64,000 nt of DNA from an uncultured Jannaschia sp. (GTDB taxonomy: Bacteria; Pseudomonadota; Alphaproteobacteria; Rhodobacterales; Rhodobacteraceae). Below the pieces are notes generated by a model. The model was not told the DNA's origin. It saw nothing but the letters and a program-made list of their open reading frames with translations, and made no database searches. The position numbers and the translations under genes were made by a program. Positions 1-8,554 of this stretch are shown here, piece after piece. The number at the start of each line of letters is the position of its first letter. The stretch's first letter is position 1. The stretch spans positions 2,161,001 through 2,225,000 of the forward strand of contig NZ_CANNEZ010000001.1 in NCBI RefSeq assembly GCF_947503795.1. Direction: 5' to 3'.

Positions 1-1633
1 GCTGCGCCATGATCAGAAGCTCCTCCGCCCCTGCGGTGCCGCCCCGCCGGCCCTTGGGCGCGACCGTCCGGTCGAACACGCCAACGAAGCGCGGCGCCTG
101 TAGCTGCTCCATCGCCGTCGGCGTCGTCACCAGCGACACCGCGCAGAAGGCGAGGATATTGGCGCTCCATGACAGAAGAAGCGCCGAGAGATACGGATCG
201 CCCGTCATCGCGAGGAGGGCGTCCGGCGCCAGCGCCCCGCCGCCTATCGGCCCGATCAGCACCGGCAGAAGCATCACCCAGGCCCAGACCGCGAAGCCCG
301 CCAGAACCCCCGCCACCGCCCCCGACCGCGTGGCCCCCGTCCAGAACAGCCCGAAGAGGAGCGCGGGCAGGATCTGCGCAACCCCGAGGAACGAGATCAG
401 GCCGATCGAGGCCAGCGCCGCCGTGCCGCCGGTGACGCGCCAATAGGCGTAGCCCATCGCGATCACGGCGATGATCGACACCCGCCGCGTCAGCAGGACG
501 ACGTGGCGCACGTCGCCCGAGATCGAGGCGCGCCCCTTGCCCTGCAGCGTCAGCCAGAGCGGCATCACGAGGTGGTTCGACAGCATCGTCGCCAGCGCGA
601 CCGACGCCACGATCACCATCGACGTCGCCGAAGAGAAGCCGCCGAGAAAGGCCAGCATCGCCAGACCGTCGCGCCCTTCAGCCAGGGGCAGCGTCAGCAC
701 GAAGAGGTCGGGGTTCGAGCCCTCGGGCATCCGCGCGAGGCCGGTAACCGCGATCGGTACGACGAAGACGCACATCGCCAGCAGGTAGAGCGGGAAGGCC
801 CAGGACGCGGTCGCGAGATGCCGCTCGTCCGAGTTCTCGACCACCATGACCTGGAACATGCGCGGCAGGCAGATCACCGCCGCGCCCGACACGAGGATCA
901 GCGCCGTCCACCGCCCCGGCGCCGAGGTCCAGTCCGAGACCGGCGAGGCGGCGATGGCCGGGCCGATGGCGCCGGGTCCGTCGTTCAGGCGCCAGACCAC
1001 GAAGACGCCGACGGCCAGAAGCGCGGCCAGCTTGACGATGGCCTCGACCGCGATGGCGCTGACGATGCCGTCATGCCGCTCGCCGATATCGAGCTTGCGC
1101 GTCCCGAAGAGGATCGTGAAGAGCGCCAGCCCCGCCGCCGACCAGAAGGCGAGACCCGTCAGCTCGGCGGCTTCGGTGCCGGGTGCGGCGAAGACCCCGA
1201 AGGACAGCGTCACCGATTGCAGCTGGAGCGCGATATAGGGGGTCGAGCCGACCACCGCGAGGACCGTGACCAGCACCGCCAGCAGGTTCGACTTGCCGTA
1301 GCGCGACGACAGGATGTCGGCGACCGAGGTGATCCGCTCGGCCCGGCCGACGCGCACCAGCTTGCGCAGGACCCACCACCAGCCGATGAAGACCAGCGTC
1401 GGGCCGAGGTAGATCGTCATGAATTCGAGGCCCGAGCGCGCCGCGTAGCCGACCGCGCCGTAGAAGGTCCACGCCGTGCAGTAGATCGACAGCGAGAGCG
1501 TGTAGACGATCGGCCCGCGCAACACCCGCGCCCGGCCCCGGCCCGCCTGCCGCTCGGCCACGGCGGCGATCGCGAAGAGGATCGCGGCATAGCCGAGGCT
1601 GACCGCGATCACGAGGTTGAGCGAGAGGTTCAC
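1..1633 (-). CDS. SSS-transporter-domain sensor protein, N-terminal part (probable hybrid histidine kinase; truncated by window edge)
   Basis: About 544 codons are visible, from a GTG start preceded by a G-rich stretch 16 bp after the upstream gene. The visible part is a polytopic sodium:solute symporter (SLC5/SSS) domain with roughly a dozen hydrophobic segments. Near residues 45-55 it carries YCTAWTFYGAVG, a signature of SSS domains fused to sensor histidine kinases (CbrA/CrbS-like). The C-terminal part lies outside the window, so the kinase itself is inferred from this signature and from the receiver-only regulator in the same operon. It is the last visible gene of a minus-strand operon. 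Expected role: a membrane sensor of an organic acid, possibly acetate, controlling the divergent transport/acsA genes. A plain symporter is the alternative. Confidence 0.8.
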   Translation of the reverse strand, partial: MNLSLNLVIAVSLGYAAILFAIAAVAERQAGRGRARVLRGPIVYTLSLSIYCTAWTFYGAVGYAARSGLEFMTIYLGPTLVFIGWWWVLRKLVRVGRAERITSVADILSSRYGKSNLLAVLVTVLAVVGSTPYIALQLQSVTLSFGVFAAPGTEAAELTGLAFWSAAGLALFTILFGTRKLDIGERHDGIVSAIAVEAIVKLAALLAVGVFVVWRLNDGPGAIGPAIAASPVSDWTSAPGRWTALILVSGAAVICLPRMFQVMVVENSDERHLATASWAFPLYLLAMCVFVVPIAVTGLARMPEGSNPDLFVLTLPLAEGRDGLAMLAFLGGFSSATSMVIVASVALATMLSNHLVMPLWLTLQGKGRASISGDVRHVVLLTRRVSIIAVIAMGYAYWRVTGGTAALASIGLISFLGVAQILPALLFGLFWTGATRSGAVAGVLAGFAVWAWVMLLPVLIGPIGGGALAPDALLAMTGDPYLSALLLSWSANILAFCAVSLVTTPTAMEQLQAPRFVGVFDRTVAPKGRRGGTAGAEELLIMAQ

Positions 1634-1649
1634 GCCCCCCCGCGCGCCG

Positions 1650-1952
1650 TCACCCGCCCGCCTCCGTGTCGGTCCCGTCGGCAACGTGGCGGCGCCCGAT
1701 CCAGACGCCCAGCCCGATCAGCAGAAGCCACGCCACGAAGAGGTATCCCAGCCAGCCCGCCGAGGCCCCGTCCGCCGCCACGCGGCCCGAGAGGACGAGA
1801 TCCGGCGCAAAGAACAGCACGATCCCGAGAAACGGCAGGAGCCGCGCCGCATCCGCCGTCCGGGCGCGCCGCCGCGCGCGCCGTTGCGCCGCACTCGCCG
1901 CCGGGGTCATCCCGTCGGGGGCGGGCCGCATCGCGTCGCGCAGCCCGTTCAC
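1650..1952 (-). CDS. Small two-TM membrane protein of the sensor operon
   Basis: 100 residues. An Arg-rich N-terminal part (residues 24-34) is followed by two hydrophobic segments, about residues 38-54 and 67-85, with a short tail. The start overlaps the stop of the response regulator by four bases (ATGA), which implies translational coupling, and the stop is 16 bp before the SSS-sensor start. I do not recognise a named family. Its place between receiver and sensor suggests an accessory subunit or stabiliser of the sensor, but this is inference only. Confidence 0.65.
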   Translation of the reverse strand: MNGLRDAMRPAPDGMTPAASAAQRRARRRARTADAARLLPFLGIVLFFAPDLVLSGRVAADGASAGWLGYLFVAWLLLIGLGVWIGRRHVADGTDTEAGG

Positions 1953-2359
1953 GCGGCGGCCCCGGCGAGGCTGCGGATCGCGGCCAGCAGGTCCTGGTTC
2001 GAGAAGGGCTTGGTCATGAAGCGGCTGACGCCCAGCGCCTCGGCCCGCTCACGGTCCTTCACCTGCCCCTTGGCGGTCAGCATCAGCACCGGCAGCGCGG
2101 GGTCGATGCCCGCGCGCTCGCCCGCCCGGATCGCGGCCAGCACGTCGAACCCCGATTGCCCCGGCAGCATCACGTCGAGCACCACGACGTCCCAAGGTGC
2201 GCGCGCCACCGCGTCCAGTGCGGTCGCCCCGTCGGAATGGGTCGACACCCGCCAGCCGTCGCGCTGCAGGATGAAGGCGATGGCCGTAGCGATATTGGCC
2301 TCGTCCTCGATCAGAAGGACGCGGCGCGGCTCCGGCGCGGCGGTCTCGTCATCCCTCAT
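1949..2359 (-). CDS. Receiver-only response regulator
   Basis: 136 residues forming a single CheY-like receiver. The acidic pocket is E18-D19, the phospho-acceptor is D62 in VVVLDVMLPG, and the conserved T96 and K117 (MTKPF) are present. No DNA-binding or enzymatic output domain follows. The start chosen is the ATG at 2359, because upstream in-frame sequence is Arg-rich and unlike a receiver. It lies 76 bp after the ScfR-like gene and overlaps the small membrane protein gene. It is probably the phospho-partner of the SSS-domain sensor. Unlike the LuxR-type CrbR it has no HTH, so its output must go through another protein. Confidence 0.88.
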   Translation of the reverse strand: MRDDETAAPEPRRVLLIEDEANIATAIAFILQRDGWRVSTHSDGATALDAVARAPWDVVVLDVMLPGQSGFDVLAAIRAGERAGIDPALPVLMLTAKGQVKDRERAEALGVSRFMTKPFSNQDLLAAIRSLAGAAA

Positions 2360-2435
2360 GGCGCCCGGCCTCCCCTCCGGTCGTCGAAGCGTCAGGATGG
2401 CCCGCAGGGCGCGGGCCTGTCCAGTCCTCGAAGCG

Positions 2436-3803
2436 TCACGGCTCGCCCGCCGTCGCCGCCTGCGACAGGACCGACGGCTCGCGGCGCGCGGCGCAGGTCG
2501 TGCGCGGGCAGGTCCGGCAGCCCGGACCCACCGGACGGGCGCGGCCCGGGCCGCTGGCACGGGTCAGCAGCATCGTCGCGCGCAGCACCGGCGGGTCGCC
2601 GAAGGACACGGGCGCGCGCGCCTCGGCGACGGCATGCGCCTGCCAGACCGCGCCGTCGGGCGTGGCGATCGCCTCGACCACCGGGCGGCCGGGCTGCGCC
2701 AACGCGACGTAGACCGGCCAGAGCGGGCAGCCCGCCCCCATCACCGGCAGCGGAAAGCCCGCGGCGGGCTTGCGCCGCATCATCGCGCCCGCTGCGTCGC
2801 AGATCACGAGGCCCGCGCCCCGATGCACGACACCCATCCGGCGCAGAACCAAGGCCAGGTCACCGCCCGCGGGCCCGATCAGGTCGGACGGATCCGTCGC
2901 CGCCTCGACCCGCGCGCGCGGCAGGCGTTCGGCATCGGCGGCATCCTCGCGCAGGATCGCCTCGGCCATCTCGCGCGCCGCCCCGTCCGAGATCCCTTCC
3001 AGGAGCGCCGGGATCGCGGCCGCGCCATCCGTCTCCAGCGCGTCGAAGCGGTGCCCGTTCTCGTCGAGGAAGCGCGAGACCGTCTCGACCGGCAGCAGCC
3101 GACGGTCGCCCCGCGCGGCCTCGCGGTCGAAATAGTCCACCACCGCCTCGGCGCCGCTGGCGAGCCGTCGGCTCTCCTCGTCGATATTGGCGTGGAAGCG
3201 GCCCAGCCAGTTCGGGTCGATCTCGGGCGTCTGTGCGAGGATCGAAGCCGTCGAGCGCACCGAGGCGACCGTGGTCAACAGCTCGTGCAGCGCGTCGGCC
3301 AGGCTCGGGTCGTGGGTCAGACGGTCCGACAACGCCTCGATGGTGCGCGCCTGCGCGGCCAGCGCCTCGGCCTGCGCGGCGATCAGACGGGCCCAGTCGG
3401 GGTGGCGACGCGCGATCTCGGGCGCCTCGTCCAGCGCTCCGGCCGCCATCCCCTGCCCCGCACCCGCATCGCGCAGCGCACCCGTCAGCACAACGTCCCC
3501 GTCCTCGGACAGAAGCGCGCGATCGACCCCCAGCGCATCGGCCAGCCGCCCCAGAAGACCGCCGCCGATCGGGCGGCGATTGTGCTCGATCAGGTTGAGG
3601 TAGCTGGGCGAGATGCCCGCCGCGCGCGCCAGATGCGCCTGCTTGATGCCCTCGGCCAAGCGCCGCTCGCGGACGCGCAGGCCGGTGGGCAATGCGCGCG
3701 GGTCCTGCCGGGTGCCGTCCAAGCCTCTGACTCCATGCGGTTGCTGCGGACGCGAACCCGCGATGCTGCGCGCGCGCGTCGATGGATTTACAAAACGCGC
3801 CAT
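2436..3803 (-). CDS. ScfR/RamB-like short-chain fatty acyl-CoA regulator (XRE family)
   Basis: 455 residues. An XRE helix-turn-helix (about residues 40-100, with ISPSYLNLIEHNRRPIGG) is followed by a long alpha-helical middle and the DUF2083-type C-terminal region. The tail has a CxxCPRxxC cysteine cluster (GCRTCPRTTCAARRE). Family members (ScfR, RamB) control acetate, propionate and glyoxylate genes. Residues 1-27 do not look like the family. A TTG at 3722 with GGAG eight bases upstream would give a start close to that of relatives, so the true start may be 3722. It is the first gene of the minus-strand sensor operon, divergent from the transporter/acsA operon, and is the obvious candidate regulator of both. 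Confidence 0.85.
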   Translation of the reverse strand: MARFVNPSTRARSIAGSRPQQPHGVRGLDGTRQDPRALPTGLRVRERRLAEGIKQAHLARAAGISPSYLNLIEHNRRPIGGGLLGRLADALGVDRALLSEDGDVVLTGALRDAGAGQGMAAGALDEAPEIARRHPDWARLIAAQAEALAAQARTIEALSDRLTHDPSLADALHELLTTVASVRSTASILAQTPEIDPNWLGRFHANIDEESRRLASGAEAVVDYFDREAARGDRRLLPVETVSRFLDENGHRFDALETDGAAAIPALLEGISDGAAREMAEAILREDAADAERLPRARVEAATDPSDLIGPAGGDLALVLRRMGVVHRGAGLVICDAAGAMMRRKPAAGFPLPVMGAGCPLWPVYVALAQPGRPVVEAIATPDGAVWQAHAVAEARAPVSFGDPPVLRATMLLTRASGPGRARPVGPGCRTCPRTTCAARREPSVLSQAATAGEP

Positions 3804-3825
3804 GCGCCTGTCGATTTATTTACAA
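3786..3825. promoter_or_regulatory. Putative operator: two direct ATTTACAA repeats
   Basis: The 8-mer ATTTACAA occurs at 3786-3793 and 3818-3825, 32 bp apart (about three helical turns), inside an AT-rich patch in an otherwise very GC-rich divergent region. The region separates the ScfR-like gene from the solute-binding-protein operon. Same-face repeats next to an XRE-type regulator suggest autoregulation and control of the divergent operon. No binding data exist; the call rests on repeat and position. Confidence 0.4.
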
Positions 3826-3959
3826 GATTTTCGCGACCACCGTAAGACTTGTTGAACCATTTTCACCTCTGCCCCGATACTGCGGCCACCCGGTCAATGC
3901 GACCGGACCGCCCCGCGACCAGGGAGAGGACGCGGGTGACACCATAAGGGAGGGTCTCA

Positions 3960-5336
3960 ATGACCAAATCGAATCTCACCCGTCGCGGTGTGATGAAGTC
4001 GGGTGCCGTCGCCGGTGCCGGCCTCGCCGCTCCGACGATCTTCACCTCGGCCGTCTGGGCTGACGGCCATACCGGCTTCACCAATGCGCCGCAGGGCGAC
4101 ACCGTGACGCTCGGCTTCAACGTGCCCCAGTCCGGCCCCTATGCCGACGAGGGCGCCGACGAGCTGCGTGCGTTCGAGCTGGCCGTGGAGCACCTCAACG
4201 GCGGCGGCGACGGCGGCATGCTGTCGACCTTCTCGTCGAAGGTCCTCGACGGCACCGGCATCATGGGCAAGCGGGTCGAGTTCGTCACCGGCGACACCCA
4301 GACCAAGTCCGACGCCGCCCGCGCGTCCGCCCAGTCGATGATCCAGCGCGAAGGCGCGATCATGATCTCCGGCGGCTCGTCCTCGGGCGTGGCCGTGGCC
4401 GTGCAGGCGCTCTGCCAGGAGGCCGGCATCATCTTCATGGCGGGCCTCACGCACGCCAACGACACCACCGGCAAGGACAAAAAGGCCAATGGCTTCCGCC
4501 ACTTCTTCAACTCCTACATGTCCGGCGCCGCCCTCGCCCCGATCCTCGCCGCGCAATACGGCAACGACCGGAAGGCCTATCACCTGACGGCCGACTACAA
4601 CTGGGGCTACACCACCGAGCAGGCCGTGCGCGAATCCACGGAAGCCCTCGGCTGGGAGACGGTGAACACCGTGCTGACCCCGCTGACGCAGACGGACTTC
4701 TCGTCCTACATCGCGCCGGTGCTCCAGTCCGATGCCGACGTGCTCGTGCTGAACCACTACGGCGGCAACATGGTCAACTCGCTGACCAACGCCGTCCAGT
4801 TCGGCCTGCGTGCCCGCGAAGTCGGCGGCAAGCAGTTCGAGATCGTCGTGCCGCTCTATTCCGAGCTGATGGCCCGTGGTGCGGGCGAGAACATCGCCGG
4901 CATCCTCGGCTCGCAGAACTGGGACTGGAAGCTCGAGAACCAGCTGGGCGACCGCTACTCGGGCACCAATGCCTTCGTGCAGTCCTTCGGCACCAAGTAC
5001 GGCTTCCCGCCGTCGCAGGCGGCCCATACCTGCTATGTGCAGACGCTGCTCTATGCGGATGCGGTCACCCGTGCCGGCTCGTTCAACCCCTGCGCCGTCG
5101 TCGAAGCCCTTGAGGGTTACGAGTTCGACGGTCTCGGCAACGGCCCGACTCTCTACCGCGCCGAAGACCACCAGTGCTTCAAGGACGTGGTCGTGGTGCG
5201 CGGCAAGGAGAACCCGGAGAACGAGTTCGATCTCGTGGAGATCGTCGAGGTCACCCCGGTCGACCAGGTCACCTACGCCCCCGATCACCCGCAATTCGCG
5301 GGCGGGTCGCTGGGAACCTGCAACCCGGGCGCCTGA
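3960..5336 (+). CDS. ABC transporter substrate-binding protein (type I, branched-chain amino acid/urea/amide class), Tat-exported
   Basis: 458 residues. The N-terminus TRRGVMK followed by a hydrophobic Ala-rich stretch ending near VWADG is a twin-arginine signal, so the protein is folded before export to the periplasm. The mature part is a Peripl_BP_6 type I binding fold (start TLGFNVPQSGPYAD). Such proteins deliver amino acids, urea, amides or small organic acids to LivHMGF-type permeases. It leads a plus-strand operon: a hairpin and 116 bp separate it from the permeases, and acsA closes the operon. With acetyl-CoA synthetase and a ScfR regulator nearby, a short-chain carboxylate or a precursor is a plausible ligand, but automatic names such as urea-binding should be treated with caution. 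The start is supported by AGGGAGG upstream. Confidence 0.9.
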   Translation: MTKSNLTRRGVMKSGAVAGAGLAAPTIFTSAVWADGHTGFTNAPQGDTVTLGFNVPQSGPYADEGADELRAFELAVEHLNGGGDGGMLSTFSSKVLDGTGIMGKRVEFVTGDTQTKSDAARASAQSMIQREGAIMISGGSSSGVAVAVQALCQEAGIIFMAGLTHANDTTGKDKKANGFRHFFNSYMSGAALAPILAAQYGNDRKAYHLTADYNWGYTTEQAVRESTEALGWETVNTVLTPLTQTDFSSYIAPVLQSDADVLVLNHYGGNMVNSLTNAVQFGLRAREVGGKQFEIVVPLYSELMARGAGENIAGILGSQNWDWKLENQLGDRYSGTNAFVQSFGTKYGFPPSQAAHTCYVQTLLYADAVTRAGSFNPCAVVEALEGYEFDGLGNGPTLYRAEDHQCFKDVVVVRGKENPENEFDLVEIVEVTPVDQVTYAPDHPQFAGGSLGTCNPGA

Positions 5337-5345
5337 TCGCCTCGC

Positions 5346-5375
5346 GTCGCCGGGCCCCGCGCGGGGCCCGGCGAC
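5346..5375 (+). other. Strong intercistronic hairpin after the binding-protein gene
   Basis: A perfect 14-bp inverted repeat with a 2-base loop (GTCGCCGGGCCCCG / CGGGGCCCGGCGAC) lies ten bases after the stop codon. There is no T-run, so it is unlikely to be a full terminator. Such hairpins behind binding-protein genes commonly protect the 3' end of the upstream message or lower read-through, giving more binding protein than permease. Confidence 0.6.
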
Positions 5376-5452
5376 ATCCACCCCATCCATCCGCCGACGC
5401 GCCCTGCCCGGGCCCGGAGGCGACCTGAACGCCTGAACCGGGGGCCGCCGCC

Positions 5453-6484
5453 ATGGAAGCCATCATCCTTCAAGTCCTGAACGGTCTGGACAAGGGATCC
5501 GCCTACGCGCTGATCGCCCTCGGCCTGACCCTCATCTTCGGCACGCTCGGTGTCGTGAACTTCGCCCACGGGGCGCTCTTCATGCTCGGCGCGTTCTGCG
5601 CCGTGACCTTTTCGCGGCTGCTGCAGGTCTCGCATTCCGTCGTCGACGAGACGCGGACCGACTTCCTCGGCAACCCGCTTCAGGTCGAGGTCCCCTATAT
5701 CTACGACATCTTCGGACAAGCCGCCGGGGACGCGATCATCGACTGGGCGGTCCCGCTCTCGATCCTGATGGCGATCCCCGTGATGATCGGCATCGGCGTC
5801 GCGATGGAGCGCGGCCTGATCCGCCACTTCTACAAGCGCCCCCATGCCGACCAGATCCTCGTGACCTTCGGCCTCGCCATCGTGCTGCAGGAGATCATCA
5901 AGTACTTCTACGGCGCCAACCCGATCCCGACCCCCGCCCCCGACGCCTTCGTCGGCTCGTTCGACTTCGGCGTGATGCTGGGCTTCGATCCGGGCGGCAT
6001 CGTCTATCCCTACTGGCGCCTGATCTACTTCCTCTTCGCCGCCGTCATCATCGCCGCCGTCTTCGCCTTCCTGCAGTTCACCACCTTCGGCATGGTCGTC
6101 CGCGCCGGCATGGCCGACCGCGAGACGGTGACCCTGCTGGGCATCGACATCGACCGGCGCTTCACGATCATGTTCGGCATCGCCGCCGCCGTCGCAGGAC
6201 TCGCCGGAGTGATGTACACGCCCATCAACTCTCCAAACTACCACATGGGCATGGACTTCCTCGTCCTCAGCTTCGTGGTGGTCGTCGTCGGCGGAATGGG
6301 CTCGCTACCGGGCGCCGTCCTCGCGGGGTTCCTTCTGGGGATCATCGAGGCCTTCGCGTCCATGACCGAAGTGCTCGACGTGCTGCCCGGCATCAACCAG
6401 ATCGTCATCTACCTCGTGGCCATCATCGTGCTGCTGACCCGTCCGCGTGGCCTCATGGGCCGCAAGGGCGTGATGGAGGATTAA
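5453..6484 (+). CDS. ABC transporter permease, LivH type
   Basis: 343 residues, polytopic inner-membrane protein of the BPD_transp_2 family. The LivH hallmark [17 protein letters not shown] lies at about residues 25-42, and the EAA-like loop [19 protein letters not shown] near residue 215. It is longer than usual LivH (about 300) because of an extra hydrophilic stretch of about 45 residues, roughly 60-105, after the second membrane segment, presumably periplasmic. It pairs with the LivM-type permease that begins 4 bp after its stop, forming the translocation channel for the upstream binding protein. Confidence 0.92.
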   Translation: MEAIILQVLNGLDKGSAYALIALGLTLIFGTLGVVNFAHGALFMLGAFCAVTFSRLLQVSHSVVDETRTDFLGNPLQVEVPYIYDIFGQAAGDAIIDWAVPLSILMAIPVMIGIGVAMERGLIRHFYKRPHADQILVTFGLAIVLQEIIKYFYGANPIPTPAPDAFVGSFDFGVMLGFDPGGIVYPYWRLIYFLFAAVIIAAVFAFLQFTTFGMVVRAGMADRETVTLLGIDIDRRFTIMFGIAAAVAGLAGVMYTPINSPNYHMGMDFLVLSFVVVVVGGMGSLPGAVLAGFLLGIIEAFASMTEVLDVLPGINQIVIYLVAIIVLLTRPRGLMGRKGVMED

Positions 6485-6488
6485 TCCC

Positions 6489-7775
6489 ATGACCGACCAG
6501 ACAACCCAGGCCCCCGCGGGCAACGTCCCCGCCGCCCAGACCCGCCGCGACAGCCAGGGCGGCGTCCTCGGGCTCACCCGGAAGGATTTCGTCCTCTTCG
6601 CCTTCGTGGTCGTGCTGACGATCTTCGCGCCCTTCATCCTCAACCCGTTCCCCGACGGGTCGGCCATGGCCCAGTTCAACGCGGGCTATCCGGACCTGAT
6701 GCAGCGCTTCGTGATCTTCGGGATCTTCGCGATCGGCTTCAACATCCTCTTCGGCCTGACGGGCTACCTCTCCTTCGGACACGCGGCCTTTCTCGGGGTC
6801 GGCTCCTATGCGGGCATCTGGGCGATGAAGCTGCTGACGCTCAACGTCATCCCGTCGATCATCGTGTCGATCGTGGTGGCCGGCCTCTTCGCGGCGATCG
6901 TCGGCTTCATCTCGCTGCGGCGCTCGGGGATCTACTTCTCGATCCTGACGCTGGCCTTCGCGATGATGTCGTTTGCGCTGGCCTACTCGGTCCTGACGCC
7001 GATCACCGGCGGCGAGACCGGGCTCCAGCTCAAGTATTTCGACCCGCGCATCCTCGACGGCGACCTGCCGCCGGGTGTGACGCCCCGCGCCAACCTCTTC
7101 GGCGTCGACATGGCGTCGAGCACGAACCTGCGCTTCGGCGCGTGGACCTTCACGCTCAACGTCGGCTACTACCTCGCCGGTGCGCTGATGCTCGTGGCGT
7201 TCTACCTCTCGATCCGCATCTTCCGCTCGCCCTTCGGGATGATGCTGCGGGCCGTGAAGTCCAACCAGAACCGCCTGAACTACACCGGCATCAGCCCCAA
7301 GCCCTACACGCTCGCGGCCTTCGTGATCTCGGGGATGTATGCGGGCCTCGCGGGCGGGCTGCTGGTCGCGATGGACACCCAGGTCGGCGCCGAGCGCATG
7401 TTCTGGACCGCCTCGGGCGAAGTCGTGCTGATGACCATCCTCGGCGGCGCGGGCACCCTGATCGGGCCGGTGCTGGGCGCGGGCTTCATCAAGTATTTCG
7501 AGAACATCGTCTCGACCATCAACGAAAGCACGCTGCACGGCTGGTTCGCCTTCATGCCCGACGGGCTGGAGAACGCCATGGTTGCCATCATCTATCCCTT
7601 CGTGGGCAAGGGCTGGCACCTGACGCTGGGCCTCCTCTTCATGGCGGTCGTGATCTTCCTGCCCGGCGGACTGGTGCAGGGCGGCCAGAAGCTGGCCACC
7701 GTGTTCCGCCGCGACAAGAACGCCGATCCCGTCGAGGGGCCGGCCGCCGAGCAACGCAAAGCCGCGGAGGACTGA
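6489..7775 (+). CDS. ABC transporter permease, LivM type
   Basis: 428 residues. A hydrophilic N-terminal 35 residues precede the first membrane segment; the LivM hallmark [19 protein letters not shown] sits near residues 80-98, and the EAA loop [20 protein letters not shown] near 250. It forms the heterodimeric channel with the LivH-type subunit. The C-terminal 30 residues are hydrophilic and charged. It is tightly spaced to both neighbours (4 and 3 bp), so translation is probably coupled. Substrate is not readable from the permeases. Confidence 0.92.
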   Translation: MTDQTTQAPAGNVPAAQTRRDSQGGVLGLTRKDFVLFAFVVVLTIFAPFILNPFPDGSAMAQFNAGYPDLMQRFVIFGIFAIGFNILFGLTGYLSFGHAAFLGVGSYAGIWAMKLLTLNVIPSIIVSIVVAGLFAAIVGFISLRRSGIYFSILTLAFAMMSFALAYSVLTPITGGETGLQLKYFDPRILDGDLPPGVTPRANLFGVDMASSTNLRFGAWTFTLNVGYYLAGALMLVAFYLSIRIFRSPFGMMLRAVKSNQNRLNYTGISPKPYTLAAFVISGMYAGLAGGLLVAMDTQVGAERMFWTASGEVVLMTILGGAGTLIGPVLGAGFIKYFENIVSTINESTLHGWFAFMPDGLENAMVAIIYPFVGKGWHLTLGLLFMAVVIFLPGGLVQGGQKLATVFRRDKNADPVEGPAAEQRKAAED

Positions 7776-7778
7776 TCC

Positions 7779-8540
7779 ATGGGCATTCTCGAAGTCAAGA
7801 ACGTCGGCAAGCGGTTCGGAGGTCTCCAGGCGCTGTCGGACGTCAATCTCAGCATCCCCGAACAGACGGTCCACGCGATCATCGGCCCCAACGGGGCGGG
7901 CAAGTCGACTCTGCTGAACTGCCTCGTGGGCAAGCTGATCCCCGACACCGGATCGGTCAGCTTCGAGGGCCAGTCGGTCCTCGGGCGCAAGCCTTACGAG
8001 ATCAACCAGATGGGCATCTCGCGCGTGTTCCAGACGCCCGAGATCTTCGGCGACCTGACCGTGCAGGAGAACATGATGATCCCGTGCCTCGCCAAGCGCG
8101 ACGGGACCTTCGCCCTCCATGGCTATCGCAACATGATGAAGGACGGCGAGATCGTGGACCGCGCGCAGGCCATGCTCGAGGACATGAACATGGCCGACAA
8201 GCGCCACATGCACGCGGCCTCGATGTCACGCGGCGACAAGCGGCGTCTCGAGATCGGCATGTGCCTCGCGCAGGAGCCGCGGCTCCTTCTGCTGGACGAG
8301 CCGACGGCGGGTATGGCGCGGGCCGACACCAACAACACGATCGACCTCTTGAAGCAGATCAAGGACACCCGGCCCATCACAATCGCCATCATCGAGCACG
8401 ACATGCACGTCGTCTTCAGCCTCGCCGAGCGGATCACCGTGCTGGCCCAGGGCACGCCGCTGGTCGAGGACACGCCCGACAAGATCAAGGGACACCCCAA
8501 GGTGCGCGAAGCGTATCTGGGCGAGTCCTCCACCCACTGA
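7779..8540 (+). CDS. ABC transporter ATP-binding protein, LivG type
   Basis: 253 residues. Walker A is GPNGAGKST (about residues 38-46), Walker B LLLLDEPTAGMA, and the switch His lies in IIEHDMHVVFSL. The signature motif is MSRGDKRRLEIG where LivG proteins normally have LSYGQQRRLEIA, so the Gln of the signature loop is replaced by Asp and the preceding Tyr/Gly by Arg. This is probably tolerated in an asymmetric ATPase pair, since the partner LivF-type subunit has a canonical LSGGEQQ motif. It energises the importer encoded upstream. Confidence 0.92.
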   Translation: MGILEVKNVGKRFGGLQALSDVNLSIPEQTVHAIIGPNGAGKSTLLNCLVGKLIPDTGSVSFEGQSVLGRKPYEINQMGISRVFQTPEIFGDLTVQENMMIPCLAKRDGTFALHGYRNMMKDGEIVDRAQAMLEDMNMADKRHMHAASMSRGDKRRLEIGMCLAQEPRLLLLDEPTAGMARADTNNTIDLLKQIKDTRPITIAIIEHDMHVVFSLAERITVLAQGTPLVEDTPDKIKGHPKVREAYLGESSTH

Positions 8541-8554
8541 CGGAGGTCCATCCC

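Noticed and set aside
503..3598. A very long open frame on the plus strand
   Set aside because: It is Arg/Pro-rich low-complexity sequence antisense to the sensor, receiver and ScfR-like genes, which have clear domains; long chance frames are common at this GC.
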